Shown here: one piece after another, positions 17,393 through 27,685 of the stretch
How positions within the stretch are numbered: position 1 is the stretch's first letter
Layout: each line of letters opens with the position of its first letter
From: Sphingobacteriales bacterium
GTDB taxonomy: Bacteria > Bacteroidota > Bacteroidia > Chitinophagales > Chitinophagaceae
Length of the DNA stretch: 64,000 bases
Assembly: GCA_004144185.1 (NCBI GenBank)
Contig: SEFP01000002.1
Span: forward strand, 806,001 to 870,000
Direction of reading: 5' to 3'
Translations under genes and position numbers: made by a program
The notes under the pieces: generated by a model
What the model was told of the DNA's origin: nothing
Database searches by the model: none
Seen by the model: the letters and a program-made list of their open reading frames with translations, nothing else

Positions 17393-20300
17393 ATGATTGG
17401 TTTTCTTTCCAAAATCTTCGGTGGCTCCAAGTCTGAAAAAGACATGAAGCCGATTCGTCCGCTCGTTGAGCAGATCAATTCCTATTACGCCCAATACGCG
17501 GAACTTTCCAACGACGCACTGCGGGGTAAAACAACGGAGTTCCGGTCGCGTATTGCCGACTACCTCGCTCAAACGGACACCGCAATCGCTGATGCCCGCA
17601 GCGCAGCCGAAGCCGCCGGTCATGGTGGATCAGACGCCCAGTATGCGACCATCGACAAACTTCGTAAAGAACGCAATGCCCGTCTCGAAGAAATCCTGAA
17701 GGAAATTCTTCCGGAAGCCTTTGCAGTCGTTAAGGAAACCGCCCGGCGTTTCAGCGAGCATGCTGAGCTGGAGGCGACTGCAACCGAGCTGGATCAGATG
17801 ATGGCCCCACACCGGCCAAATGTCCGGCTCGAAGGCGACCGCGCTTTTTTTGCCAATACTTGGGATGCCGCCGGCAGTACCGTCACCTGGAACATGGTGC
17901 ATTATGATGTGCAGCTGATTGGTGGTATTGTGCTTCACGACGGCAAGATCGCCGAGATGGCTACCGGTGAGGGTAAAACGCTGGTTTCGACCCTGCCGTC
18001 TTACCTCAACGCACTGGCCGGCGAAGGCGTTCATGTGGTTACGGTCAACGATTACCTCGCCCGTCGTGACCAGGAATGGAACGGTCCGCTGTTCGAGTTT
18101 TTAGGTCTGACTACCGATTGCATCGACAAGCACCAGCCCAACTCCCCACAGCGCCGCAACGCCTACATGGCGGATATTACCTACGGTACTAACAATGAGT
18201 TTGGCTTCGACTACCTGCGTGATAACATGGTACACCACCCGTCTGAGAAAGTGCAGCGGGCGCACCATTATGCGATGGTGGATGAGGTGGATTCGGTCCT
18301 CGTGGATGATGCCCGGACCCCGCTGATTATTTCCGGGCCTGTAGCCCGCGGAGACGAGCAGCAGTTTCATGCATTGAAGCCCCGGATCGAGGCGCTGGTA
18401 GCAGCACAGCGGGCGGTCGTCAACCAAAGCATTACCGAAGCCAAGAAATTGCTGGGTGAAGGCAAAACCGATAAAGAAACCGGCGGCCTGGCCCTGTACC
18501 GTGCCCAGCGCGGACTTCCTAAAAACTCGGCGCTCATCAAGCTGATGAGTGAAGAAGGCGTGAAGCAGATTGCCCAGAAAACCGAGAATTACTACCTCGG
18601 CGAGCAACAGCGTCACATGCCTAAAGTAGATGCGGAACTGTTTTTCTCCATCGATGAGAAAAGCAACAGCGTAGACCTGACCTCCAAAGGCATCGAACTG
18701 ATTACCGGCAACGGCGAGGATCCTGATTTCTTCGTGCTGCCCGATATTTCCACCGGCCTGCATGCGATTGATACCGATGCAGCGCTGACTCCGGAAGAAA
18801 AAGCCCAGCACAAAGACGCGTTGTTGCAGGACTACGCCACCAAAACCGACCGGATTCACTCGGTGCAGCAATTGCTGAAAGCCTATACCCTGTTTGATAA
18901 AGACGTGGAGTATGTGGTGATGGACGGTAAGGTAATGATTGTAGATGAGCAGACCGGACGGATTCTGGATGGCCGCCGCTACTCGGATGGCCTGCACCAG
19001 GCCATTGAAGCCAAAGAAAATGTGCAGGTAGAAGCCGCTACACAAACGTTTGCGACGATTACCCTGCAAAACTATTTCCGGATGTACCACAAGCTGTGCG
19101 GGATGACCGGTACGGCCGAAACTGAAGCCGGCGAGTTCTGGGAAATCTATAAGCTCGATGTGGTGTCTATCCCGACCAACAGACCTATCTCCCGTAATGA
19201 CCAGCAGGATCTGGTCTACAAGACCAAGCGGGAGAAATACGGTGCGGTAATTGAAGAAGTGATCAGGCTTCAGGAAGCTGGCCGGCCTGTACTGGTCGGT
19301 ACCACCTCCGTAGAAGTAAGTGAACTGCTGGCTAAAATGCTGAGCGGCAAAAAGATCCAGCACAACGTTCTAAACGCCAAGCAGCACGCCCGTGAAGCAC
19401 AGATTGTAGCCGAAGCAGGTTTGCCGGGCGCTGTGACCATCGCCACCAACATGGCCGGTCGGGGTACCGATATTAAGCTGGGACCCGGTGTGAAAGAATC
19501 CGGTGGACTGGCCATTATTGGTACCGAGCGCCACGACAGCCGCCGGGTCGACCGCCAGTTGCGGGGCCGGGCCGGTCGTCAGGGTGATCCGGGTTCGTCA
19601 CAGTTTTTTGTAAGTCTGGAAGATGATCTGATGCGCCTGTTCGGCAGCGAACGGATTGCCGCGCTGATGGACCGTATGGGCCATAAAGACGGTGAGGTGC
19701 TGCAACATTCGATGATTACCCGCTCGATTGAGCGTGCCCAGAAGAAAGTCGAGGAAAACAACTTCGGTATCCGGAAGCGACTGCTGGAGTATGACGATGT
19801 CATGAACGCCCAGCGCAAGGGCATCTACGAGCGTCGCAACCATGCCTTGTACGGCGAGCGACTGGCCCTCGATATTGATCAGGCGCTCTTCCACGTGTGT
19901 GAAGACCTCGGTACGCAGGGAGAAGGCTCCCGCGATTACGAAGGCTTTAAGCTGCTGGCGGCACAGATGCTGGCGATCGATCCGCAAATCGACGAAGCGA
20001 CATTCAATAAAGCGAAGGCCGCTGAAATCGCCGAATCACTGTACCAGGACGCCCGTGAGGTGTATGACCGGAAGTTTGACCAGCTGCGCGAAGGCATTCT
20101 GCCCACGCTGCAACAGATTCTTCAGGAAAATGGTCCGCAGGTAGGTTCTATCGCCATTCCGTTTACAGACGGCGTACGGGGCATGCAGGTGGGTGCCGAG
20201 CTGAGCGAGGCGGTTGAGAATGAAGCCCGTCCGGTCATTACAGCTCTGGAGAAAGGCATCACGCTGTCTCTGATCGACGAAGGCTGGAAAGACCACCTGC

Positions 20301-20713
20301 GCGCGATGGACGATCTGCGTCACTCGGTACAGACCGCCAGTTTTGAGCAAAAAGATCCACTGCTAATCTACAAATTCGAGGCGTTCAAGCTGTACCAGCA
20401 AATGCTGTTGGATACTGATCGCACGATTGTATCCTTCCTGATGCGCGCTGGCATTCCGATGCAGGAAGCTCCACATGAGGTTATGCAAAGCGAGCAGATC
20501 GGTGCGCCGGAAGCGTATGGAGACTATTACACCAATGAAGCGGAAGTAGAGGCCGCTGGTCAGGATTATGCCGCCAACGAGCAGGATTATTACAATCCGC
20601 GGGAGATTCCGGAAACCAAGCGGGAGCCGGTAACAGCAGATCCCAAGATTGGCCGCAATGACCCTTGTCCGTGTGGTTCCGGAAAGAAATACAAGAACTG
20701 CCACGGCGCGTAA
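17393..20713 (+). CDS. secA: preprotein translocase ATPase SecA
   Basis: Cytoplasmic/membrane-peripheral motor that drives unfolded preproteins through SecYEG. The 1106-residue protein starts [18 protein letters not shown] and includes Walker [21 protein letters not shown] near residue 188, the DEAD-type [20 protein letters not shown] near 295, the second nucleotide-binding part [20 protein letters not shown] and [20 protein letters not shown], and a C-terminal zinc motif [17 protein letters not shown]. Like other Bacteroidota SecA it carries an extra insertion in NBD1, making it longer than the ~900-residue E. coli protein. The ATG at 17393 is chosen because the upstream extension from 17339 is not conserved in the family. 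Confidence 0.97.
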   Translation: MIGFLSKIFGGSKSEKDMKPIRPLVEQINSYYAQYAELSNDALRGKTTEFRSRIADYLAQTDTAIADARSAAEAAGHGGSDAQYATIDKLRKERNARLEEILKEILPEAFAVVKETARRFSEHAELEATATELDQMMAPHRPNVRLEGDRAFFANTWDAAGSTVTWNMVHYDVQLIGGIVLHDGKIAEMATGEGKTLVSTLPSYLNALAGEGVHVVTVNDYLARRDQEWNGPLFEFLGLTTDCIDKHQPNSPQRRNAYMADITYGTNNEFGFDYLRDNMVHHPSEKVQRAHHYAMVDEVDSVLVDDARTPLIISGPVARGDEQQFHALKPRIEALVAAQRAVVNQSITEAKKLLGEGKTDKETGGLALYRAQRGLPKNSALIKLMSEEGVKQIAQKTENYYLGEQQRHMPKVDAELFFSIDEKSNSVDLTSKGIELITGNGEDPDFFVLPDISTGLHAIDTDAALTPEEKAQHKDALLQDYATKTDRIHSVQQLLKAYTLFDKDVEYVVMDGKVMIVDEQTGRILDGRRYSDGLHQAIEAKENVQVEAATQTFATITLQNYFRMYHKLCGMTGTAETEAGEFWEIYKLDVVSIPTNRPISRNDQQDLVYKTKREKYGAVIEEVIRLQEAGRPVLVGTTSVEVSELLAKMLSGKKIQHNVLNAKQHAREAQIVAEAGLPGAVTIATNMAGRGTDIKLGPGVKESGGLAIIGTERHDSRRVDRQLRGRAGRQGDPGSSQFFVSLEDDLMRLFGSERIAALMDRMGHKDGEVLQHSMITRSIERAQKKVEENNFGIRKRLLEYDDVMNAQRKGIYERRNHALYGERLALDIDQALFHVCEDLGTQGEGSRDYEGFKLLAAQMLAIDPQIDEATFNKAKAAEIAESLYQDAREVYDRKFDQLREGILPTLQQILQENGPQVGSIAIPFTDGVRGMQVGAELSEAVENEARPVITALEKGITLSLIDEGWKDHLRAMDDLRHSVQTASFEQKDPLLIYKFEAFKLYQQMLLDTDRTIVSFLMRAGIPMQEAPHEVMQSEQIGAPEAYGDYYTNEAEVEAAGQDYAANEQDYYNPREIPETKREPVTADPKIGRNDPCPCGSGKKYKNCHGA

Positions 20714-20737
20714 CCACGCTCACCGTTTAGAAGAATT

Positions 20738-20766
20738 AAGACGCCCCGCAAATTGCGGGGCGTCTT
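20738..20766 (+). terminator. Rho-independent terminator of secA
   Basis: AAGACGCCCCGCAA and its reverse complement form a 14-bp, GC-rich stem with almost no loop, followed by G-TTT, 25 bases after the secA stop. Confidence 0.85.
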
Positions 20767-20832
20767 GTTTGGAAGAACAAGCTCCGAGATTTTCCGGAAA
20801 TCCACTTTTACGGAAGCTCACTTCATCTGGGG

Positions 20833-20907
20833 CATCTCGACCGTGAGGGAGAGATCTCACGAAAGCCGGGTATGGTACTGTGAAATTCCTCCCTTGTGGT
20901 CGGAATG
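20833..20907. repeat. imperfect inverted repeat in the secA-recB gap
   Basis: Two 26-base arms, 20833-20858 and 20882-20907, are reverse complements at 18 of 26 positions. All eight mismatches are transitions, so a folded RNA could pair several of them as G-U. The core CGACC...AGGGAG, with GGAATGACCTG at the end, resembles short palindromic repeats common between genes in Bacteroidota. The rest of the 20767-20975 gap shows one TTCCGGAA (20792) and no gene. Confidence 0.55.
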
Positions 20908-20975
20908 ACCTGTAAAAAGTCCTCAGGAGATCATTCTCCAGAAATGCGAAACCATTTGCCTACGGCTGAATCGAA

Positions 20976-23900
20976 TTAATCCTGCATGAACAGCTGCTCC
21001 AGTTTGGCTATCAGTGCTGCGGGTGGTTTGGTGGTATACAGCCCGGTTTCCTGGCCGCTTCGTACGCCTCGCACAAACACGTAGATGACGCCGCCAAAGT
21101 CACGCTCGTACGAGAACCCGGGTACGCGTTGTTTCAGGTACTTGTGAGCAGCCAGTGTATACAGCAGGTATTGCAGATGGTAGTTAGACCGGTCCATAGC
21201 TTCGGAGAGGGCTCCGTCGTCATAGGCTTCCGGAGCATCGCCCAGATAAATCGATTTCCAGTCGAGAATGTAATACCGGCCGTTGTACTCAAAAAACAAG
21301 TCCATCTTGCCATTCATAAGGCCCTGTGCCTCCGTAAACTGATCCCGTAAGCCCACCGCCAATCCGGCCGACTCCACCACCTGGCGCAGAGCCTGCATCC
21401 GGAACAGCGATACCGGGAAATCGAATTCAAATTCCGGAATGCGCCGCTCAAACGAAACCTGGCCGAGGGTAAAAGTCGTTCCGTCGGGCATCCGGATCTG
21501 AGCGCCGGCGAGGTGTTGCAACAGTTGTAGTAACAGGGGCGTGTAGGCCGATTTACGGGCTGGTGCATAACGGCTTAGGGTCTGCCCGATGGCCCAGTTC
21601 CAGCTCGTGGGCTGGTCGGGCAGTGCACGCTCCAGCAGGTAATGCAATAAGTCTCCGGTTTTACTTCCGCGTCGCAGTGTATCAAAGACAAACTGGTCGT
21701 ACGGATCGGTTACTGCCTGAGGTCGTTCCAGCCGCATCAGCGGTCCTTTGGCCGCCAGACCGGAAAAGCTCAACCGCCACCACCAGGCCTGATCGGGCTT
21801 AAAATCTTTGATTTCCGGTAGCACTTCATAGCGGCTGTCTTCGGCTGTGATGTTGGGCATCCGGTGGTCCGGAATGGCTTTCTGACCCCATACAAATTCC
21901 GGATGCGAGCTTTTCCGGAGCGCGTCTGTGTAATCCCACATCGTCTTGCCCAGTTTGGCTTGGTAGGTCGTTGTAAACAGGAACGCAGCGTGAATGGCCC
22001 GCGTTACGGCCACGTACATCAGCCGCCGGTTTTCCTGGTTTTCCTGTTCCCGAAACAGCGCCTTTTGCCGGTCGTCGAGCCTTGTTTTTTCGACAAAAAA
22101 GTACCGTCCGGTTTCCGGATCCCGATAACTCACGGTCTGTATCCAGGCGGCATCCAGAGCGCCGTCCCAGTTCAGATCCGGTGCAATCATCAGGTTGTAT
22201 TCCAGGCCTTTGCTTTTGTGGATGGTGATGATTTCAACGGCTTCGTCATCGCGCTCCATCCGTTGCAAAAATTCGTCTCCACTCACAGCCCCTTCTTCAC
22301 GAAGCGCCCGTTGCAACCAGCCCAGTAATTCGGTCTCGGTCAGTTTGCGGCGGGTCTGGGTGGTATGCAACAGCTCGGCCAGTTGGAGAAAATTGGAAAA
22401 AATCCGGTATCCGTCTTTCTGGTTCAGCAGAAACGGGCGGATCTCAAAATCATGAACAAGCCGCGTAAGTGCCGGCAACACGCCATCCTGCTGCCAGGTC
22501 GTGCGGTAGGCGGTAAAATGGCGCAGCACCTTTTCATCATTGAGGCGTTGCAGATCATCGTTGGTAAATGGCAACAGGGTACACAGCAACGCACGGTTGA
22601 TCGAACCCCGGCTGGGCTCCAGAATGGCCTGCAAGAGTTGAACCAGTTCTCCGGCCTGTGGCGTCTGCAAAATGCGCATCTCGTCTACATACACCGCCGC
22701 CACCCCCCATCGGGCCAGCCGTTCTTTGATTTCCAGTCCTTTGCTTTTGCTGCGAACCAGTACGCCGATATCCGAAGGCCGTACATCGCGCAGCAGTCCT
22801 TTTTCTTTCAACTGGTACCCGTTCTGAAGCAAGGCGGCAATCTGCATGGCAGCAGCTTCGCGCACGTCGTTGGCGTTGGCCTCTTCGGTAAGCGAGATCG
22901 AAGGCTGGCGGATGCCGTTCCGGAATAAGCCTTCTTTGGTATTAACGTCCGGACTGGCAACCGGTAGGTAGGAAAAGCTGTCTTCGCCTTCCGGAAACGC
23001 AAACGTGCTAAAATCGGGCTTCGGCAAAAAGAAGTGATTCATCCCGTCGATCAAAGCTGCCGACGACCGGAAGTTGGTGTTCATGCTGTACACCCGGTCT
23101 ACACTGCGCCGTGCCTCGAAATACGTAAACACATCGGCCGAGCGCCAGCCATAAATACTTTGCTTGGGGTCGCCGATCAGAAACAGGATGGTTTCAGCGC
23201 CAAAAGCCGCCTCAAAAATATCATACTGACGCCGGTCGGTATCCTGAAATTCATCGATAAAAGCAGCTTTATAGCGGGTCCGCATTCCGGAAATAATGGC
23301 TTCCCGGTTAGGTCCTTTGATCGCTTCCTGCAGCTTGCCGATCATATCGCTGTAGGTAATTACGTTGATGCGTTTCTTGACGATTTCAATACTGCGCAAC
23401 AGCTCCTGCAAGGTCCAGTACCGGAGCTGCTCATGAATGCCTGCACACAGGGAATCGTGGGTTGCATGGTCCGCCAGAAACGACCGCAGCGGGCCTTCCA
23501 GTTCCGGATGATGTTTTTGAATGTAGTCAAAATCATCCTGAAGGTTTTTCCGGAACTGCCGGCGGGGTTTGTTGTGCGGCCGCTTCCCGGCATTGTGTGC
23601 AATCAGGTTTTTACCGCCCTGTATTTTAACCTGCACGGCGTTCCAATACCGTTCGTAGGCCATCTGTTCTTTTTCGGCTACCTGTTGCGCAAAAGCGTCC
23701 AGTTCGGCAATCCAGCCGGCGATCTGGCTTTCTGAGGGTTTGTAGTCCCGGTCCGGTTCATACCCGTAATAGTACCGGCCGTCCAGCTGGTCGTTGACCG
23801 CATCGCTCAGTTGCCGGCGCAGTGCTACCGGATCGAGCCGGCGCAGCAATGCAGGCGGCAAGGTATTGATCCGTTGGCGCCAGAATTTGTTAAACAGGTC

Positions 23901-24368
23901 CGTGGCCATCGGTTTGATCGACGGGATGGTATCGGCGGCAAACGGATGGGCCGTTTCAAAGGCAAATTCGCGCAGCATATTCTGGCAAAATCCGTGAATG
24001 GTCAGCACCGACAGGTCGTCCAGTATCAGAATCGCCTCGTTGAGCAGGGTGGCCGCATCGGTTCCGGAAGCAGCTGCTTCGGTTACGATGGTGGCAATCA
24101 ACGCATCGGAGCAATCGCCGCCCCGGCTGCATTGCCAGGCCATCCGCAGAAACAGCCGCACCCGCTCGTTCAGTTCGGCCACTGCGGCTTTGGTAAACGT
24201 CACCATCAGAATGTCCTTTAGCGGCATTTTCTGTTCCAGCACCAGCCGCAGCACCAGGATGGCAATCGAATACGTTTTACCAGTACCGGCGCTTGCTTCG
24301 ATCAGGTTGCTGCCTTCCAGAGGCACCGTGCGGGCGTTAAAGGGCAAATAAGAAATCGGAGTGCTCAT
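20976..24368 (-). CDS. recB: exodeoxyribonuclease V beta subunit (RecB)
   Basis: Helicase-nuclease subunit of RecBCD, which resects double-strand ends for RecA-dependent repair. The 1130-residue protein has UvrD-type helicase motifs: NLIEASAGTGKTYSIAILVL (Walker A, near residue 25), AAFIDEFQDTDRRQYDIF (motif II), FLIGDPKQSIYGWRSADVFT (motif III), VEIITIHKSKGLEYNLMIAP (motif V) and RRLMYVAVTRAIHAAF (motif VI). The C-terminal RecB nuclease domain has GKMDLFFEYNGRYYILDWKS, carrying the metal-binding D and D-W-K. Its ATG lies four bases after the recC stop. All motifs are intact. Confidence 0.94.
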   Translation of the reverse strand: MSTPISYLPFNARTVPLEGSNLIEASAGTGKTYSIAILVLRLVLEQKMPLKDILMVTFTKAAVAELNERVRLFLRMAWQCSRGGDCSDALIATIVTEAAASGTDAATLLNEAILILDDLSVLTIHGFCQNMLREFAFETAHPFAADTIPSIKPMATDLFNKFWRQRINTLPPALLRRLDPVALRRQLSDAVNDQLDGRYYYGYEPDRDYKPSESQIAGWIAELDAFAQQVAEKEQMAYERYWNAVQVKIQGGKNLIAHNAGKRPHNKPRRQFRKNLQDDFDYIQKHHPELEGPLRSFLADHATHDSLCAGIHEQLRYWTLQELLRSIEIVKKRINVITYSDMIGKLQEAIKGPNREAIISGMRTRYKAAFIDEFQDTDRRQYDIFEAAFGAETILFLIGDPKQSIYGWRSADVFTYFEARRSVDRVYSMNTNFRSSAALIDGMNHFFLPKPDFSTFAFPEGEDSFSYLPVASPDVNTKEGLFRNGIRQPSISLTEEANANDVREAAAMQIAALLQNGYQLKEKGLLRDVRPSDIGVLVRSKSKGLEIKERLARWGVAAVYVDEMRILQTPQAGELVQLLQAILEPSRGSINRALLCTLLPFTNDDLQRLNDEKVLRHFTAYRTTWQQDGVLPALTRLVHDFEIRPFLLNQKDGYRIFSNFLQLAELLHTTQTRRKLTETELLGWLQRALREEGAVSGDEFLQRMERDDEAVEIITIHKSKGLEYNLMIAPDLNWDGALDAAWIQTVSYRDPETGRYFFVEKTRLDDRQKALFREQENQENRRLMYVAVTRAIHAAFLFTTTYQAKLGKTMWDYTDALRKSSHPEFVWGQKAIPDHRMPNITAEDSRYEVLPEIKDFKPDQAWWWRLSFSGLAAKGPLMRLERPQAVTDPYDQFVFDTLRRGSKTGDLLHYLLERALPDQPTSWNWAIGQTLSRYAPARKSAYTPLLLQLLQHLAGAQIRMPDGTTFTLGQVSFERRIPEFEFDFPVSLFRMQALRQVVESAGLAVGLRDQFTEAQGLMNGKMDLFFEYNGRYYILDWKSIYLGDAPEAYDDGALSEAMDRSNYHLQYLLYTLAAHKYLKQRVPGFSYERDFGGVIYVFVRGVRSGQETGLYTTKPPAALIAKLEQLFMQD

Positions 24369-24372
24369 GACG

Positions 24373-27300
24373 TTATTTTTCCGGAAAAAATCGTTTCAGG
24401 TCGGCCGCAAAAGCGCGGTACATGGCCTGAAATCCCTTCAGCGCTTCGGGGGTACTAAACAGGCCCTGCCGGTGGTACTGGCAGAGGTACGGATCGGGCG
24501 TATAATCATATCCTTCAGCCGCTTTACCGGCGATGATGACCAGATGCTCGGTATCGAGCTGGTCTATTTCTTTGCGGAGATGTTTGATCAGCTCGGCTGT
24601 AAACGCCAGCGGTGCAGTCTTACCATGCAGATACAGGCGTGTCATTTCCCGCAGCTTTTGAAGCGCTTCATCGGCAGTAACAGGGGCCAGTTCCTGTACG
24701 TTCTCCGTTGGTCCGGAAATAAAGGTCATCGACCGGGCCATTCCGGAAGCGACCCCCGCATAATATTCAACCAGCGCCTGGATCCGGTGCGGCGTTTCAT
24801 TTTTAGACAGGCAGATATACACCATCCGGTGGCCCTCCAGCACCTGCAGCGTGCCTTTGAGTACCCGTCCTTCTTCCAGCGTCAACACGATTGGCACCGA
24901 CTGTTCTGGTTCCAGTAAGCCGTGCTGTTGCACAAGCGGTTTAAGGGTTGCCAGTTCGTCTTTCAGGGTTTCCATGACCACTACCGATAAGCTACTCAGT
25001 GGCAGGACACCGGTGCGTACCTGTGTTTGCCGCAAGGCTTCCAGCTGATCGGCTGATTGCAACAGGATGGTGCGCTTGAGCTGACTGGCTAGCAACGGAT
25101 CTATGTCCAAACGTTCGGTATCCGGCAAGGCAACTTCCGCATCCTGATAGTGAATTCCCAACCGGTGTTGATACCAGTGGCGCAAGGCATTTCTGGGAAA
25201 CTGCACCAATCCCCGCAATGGAATATCATAGGTATGAATCTCCGGTTCTTCCGGCTCGCGCGTCCACGGTTCCGGCTGGGCCTGGCTCCGGCGCAGGTAA
25301 TCTTTCAGCCTGGTTTCCGGAAGGTTGTATTTACCGCTAAAGCTGTGCAGTGGATGGACGGTTACAAACGCAGTGCGGTCAAAGGTCCTTGGTTCCATGC
25401 CCGCTTCTATGTAATCGAGCAGTTCTTCCACCAGGGCGCTGGGCGGCACCGGGCTGTTGTCGGACGTGCGACGCCCCATATAGCTGAGGTACAGCCGCTC
25501 ATCGGCCGACAATAGGGTTTCCAGAAATAAATGACGGTCGTTGTCGCGCAGGTTCCGGTCGCCAGTCTGGCGCTGCTGATTAATCAGGTTAAACGACAGC
25601 GGGGTTTCTTTTCGGGGAAATTTATCCTGGTCGAGGCCCAGCATCGCAATGATCCGGAACGGAATGCTTCGCATCGGGATCATCGAGCAAAAGGTGATCC
25701 CACCGTATCCATAGCTTTTTTCCTGTACGATGGTCCGCAGGCTTTGTAAAAAGCTTCGGCTGAATACCTCGTAGCTCATGGGTTCCGTCATGTACTCATA
25801 GGCAGTATTGAAACTACCCAGCTGGTTCAGGATATCGTGAATCTCTTCTTCCACATCCTCACTGGTATCGGCCAGCAAATCATGGATCAGCCGTTCGATA
25901 TACGTCACCCATTCGGCAATGCTGCGGGACCGGTGCCGTTCTTCCAGGTACTGCATCAGGGTCTCAGCGAAATACGCAAACCGGATCGCCAGTTGCGCTT
26001 CACGGCCTTCCACACGGTCCAGCGGCTCCAGCACTTCACCGGAAAGGGTGGTACAAGCGTCCTCTCCCTGCATACAAACGCCATATACGATGCGTTGCAG
26101 GCCATACCGCCAGCTTACAAACCGGGTGTCGTCTTCCGGACTGCCATCGAAACCAAACCGGATGTTAGCGTCGTTGATCAGGCGGCGGACCAGTCCGGCA
26201 TCTTCAATACCGAATCGTTGCTGAATGGCCGAAAACTCAAGCAGCTGCACCACTTCTTCGGGTTTAAAGTTTTCTGCATTGAGTTGCAGCAGCGCGGCGA
26301 GGGCATCGATAAAACTGTCGCCACCGGATGGGTTTTCGTCGGTAAGGGTATAGCGAAACGGATACGGCGCATTCTGGAATACCGCTTTGATATACGGCGC
26401 GTACACGTTGATATCATTGACCATGACCAGTACATCCTGAGGGGCAAACCGGGTTCCCTGCACCTGTAGATCCACGAGGTAGTTGTAAAGCGCTTCTACC
26501 TCCCGGAGGGGGGTGTAACAGGCTGCTACCGTCAACGATCCATCCTGTAAATCGGTTGGATGAATGGGATTTCGTGAGGTTCTGCCGGCAGCGGTATGCA
26601 GATCGGCCTGAATCTTGCCGAGCAGCGTTTGGGGCAGCGGGCGGGCGACATCATCCAGTACTTCATAGGCATTCAGAAAGACCTCGTGTTTAAACAGCAA
26701 CTTAAACGTATCCTGTACCACCCGCCCCCAGCTCACCAGCAGCGGATTGCCTTCCTCCATATGGCCGGTGTCGACGCCTTTGCTTTTGAGAGCTACCAAC
26801 TGTTTTTCGCTCCGGTCGTCATACCAATATACACCGGCGGCGGGGTCGAGCAGATACAGGTGAATGTTGATCACCTGGGATAAGGCTTTCAGCAGCCCTA
26901 CGTGGTAATCAGTGATGATGGAAATTCCAAACACATACACGGCAGCCATTTTGCGGCGCAGCAGGTCCTGGTTTTCCGGAATCTTCAGCGCCTCCAGCAA
27001 CGAATCGCTGATATGGGTTTTATCGGACGCGCGGTGCTCGGCCCGGCGTTTTACCTGCTGCCACAGATAACGCTGCCAGTCGGTGGTACTTTCAATAGGC
27101 CGGTTCCATTCCCGGATCAGCGCAGGCCGGTACAGCTGATATTGGTCAAACAGCGTCGCTACTTTCTCAGCCAGTTCCAGCCGTTTTAAATCGCGGTCTG
27201 CATCGGTGGTTTGGTAATACCCGGCCACCTGCGGAAACCGGTCTATGAAGGTGTCTTCAGCCAGCAGTTTGTAGACCTGCCAGCGCAACTGCGGTACCGA

Positions 27301-27552
27301 AATGCTGGCCCGGGCATCCGGAACAATCAATCGGTGGGCCTGCAAAATCAGTTCGGTTGGCCCCAGATACCGGCAATGCGCAGACAAGCCGGTTTCCTGT
27401 GCCAGTTGCAGGCGCAGGTACGTATTCATTCCCTCCGTTTGGGTCACTACATAGTCGGGCTCAAACACGCCTTTGGTACGGGACGAAAGGTCGTTAGTAA
27501 AGGCCCGCGCCAGTTGACGCAGTGAGGACGAAACGTTGAGCAAAAGCGCCAT
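24373..27552 (-). CDS. recC: exodeoxyribonuclease V gamma subunit (RecC)
   Basis: The 1059-residue RecC subunit is the scaffold of RecBCD and, in E. coli, the Chi reader. It shows the family blocks LVRLNVSSSL-type start (ALLLNVSSSLRQLARAF), CRYLGPTELILQAHRL, VYVFGISIITDYHVGLLKAL, QDVLVMVNDINVYAPYIKAV, YGGITFCSMIPMRSIPFRII and LLGLDQDKFPRKE-like MLGLDQDKFPRKETPLSFNL. The helicase-like motifs are degenerate, as expected for this inactive helicase/nuclease homologue. Length is close to E. coli RecC (about 1120). It lies between recD and recB, so the operon order is recD-recC-recB. Confidence 0.93.
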   Translation of the reverse strand: MALLLNVSSSLRQLARAFTNDLSSRTKGVFEPDYVVTQTEGMNTYLRLQLAQETGLSAHCRYLGPTELILQAHRLIVPDARASISVPQLRWQVYKLLAEDTFIDRFPQVAGYYQTTDADRDLKRLELAEKVATLFDQYQLYRPALIREWNRPIESTTDWQRYLWQQVKRRAEHRASDKTHISDSLLEALKIPENQDLLRRKMAAVYVFGISIITDYHVGLLKALSQVINIHLYLLDPAAGVYWYDDRSEKQLVALKSKGVDTGHMEEGNPLLVSWGRVVQDTFKLLFKHEVFLNAYEVLDDVARPLPQTLLGKIQADLHTAAGRTSRNPIHPTDLQDGSLTVAACYTPLREVEALYNYLVDLQVQGTRFAPQDVLVMVNDINVYAPYIKAVFQNAPYPFRYTLTDENPSGGDSFIDALAALLQLNAENFKPEEVVQLLEFSAIQQRFGIEDAGLVRRLINDANIRFGFDGSPEDDTRFVSWRYGLQRIVYGVCMQGEDACTTLSGEVLEPLDRVEGREAQLAIRFAYFAETLMQYLEERHRSRSIAEWVTYIERLIHDLLADTSEDVEEEIHDILNQLGSFNTAYEYMTEPMSYEVFSRSFLQSLRTIVQEKSYGYGGITFCSMIPMRSIPFRIIAMLGLDQDKFPRKETPLSFNLINQQRQTGDRNLRDNDRHLFLETLLSADERLYLSYMGRRTSDNSPVPPSALVEELLDYIEAGMEPRTFDRTAFVTVHPLHSFSGKYNLPETRLKDYLRRSQAQPEPWTREPEEPEIHTYDIPLRGLVQFPRNALRHWYQHRLGIHYQDAEVALPDTERLDIDPLLASQLKRTILLQSADQLEALRQTQVRTGVLPLSSLSVVVMETLKDELATLKPLVQQHGLLEPEQSVPIVLTLEEGRVLKGTLQVLEGHRMVYICLSKNETPHRIQALVEYYAGVASGMARSMTFISGPTENVQELAPVTADEALQKLREMTRLYLHGKTAPLAFTAELIKHLRKEIDQLDTEHLVIIAGKAAEGYDYTPDPYLCQYHRQGLFSTPEALKGFQAMYRAFAADLKRFFPEK

Positions 27553-27685
27553 TGAAGGAAATCGAAGAGAAATCGGGTAAATCGTAAAAAAGGTTCCGTT
27601 CAGCAGGCCGAAGGGCGTGCCGGAGGTTCAGGGCCTGGAACGAACACTACCAGCAGTCCAAGGATTTTTCAAACCGCAAGTGGGT

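Noticed and set aside
18101-19363. 420-codon minus-strand ORF opposite secA
   Set aside because: It lies wholly within the intact SecA coding sequence, is rich in His/Phe/Gly as expected from the complement of Bacteroidota codons, and has no recognisable motif.
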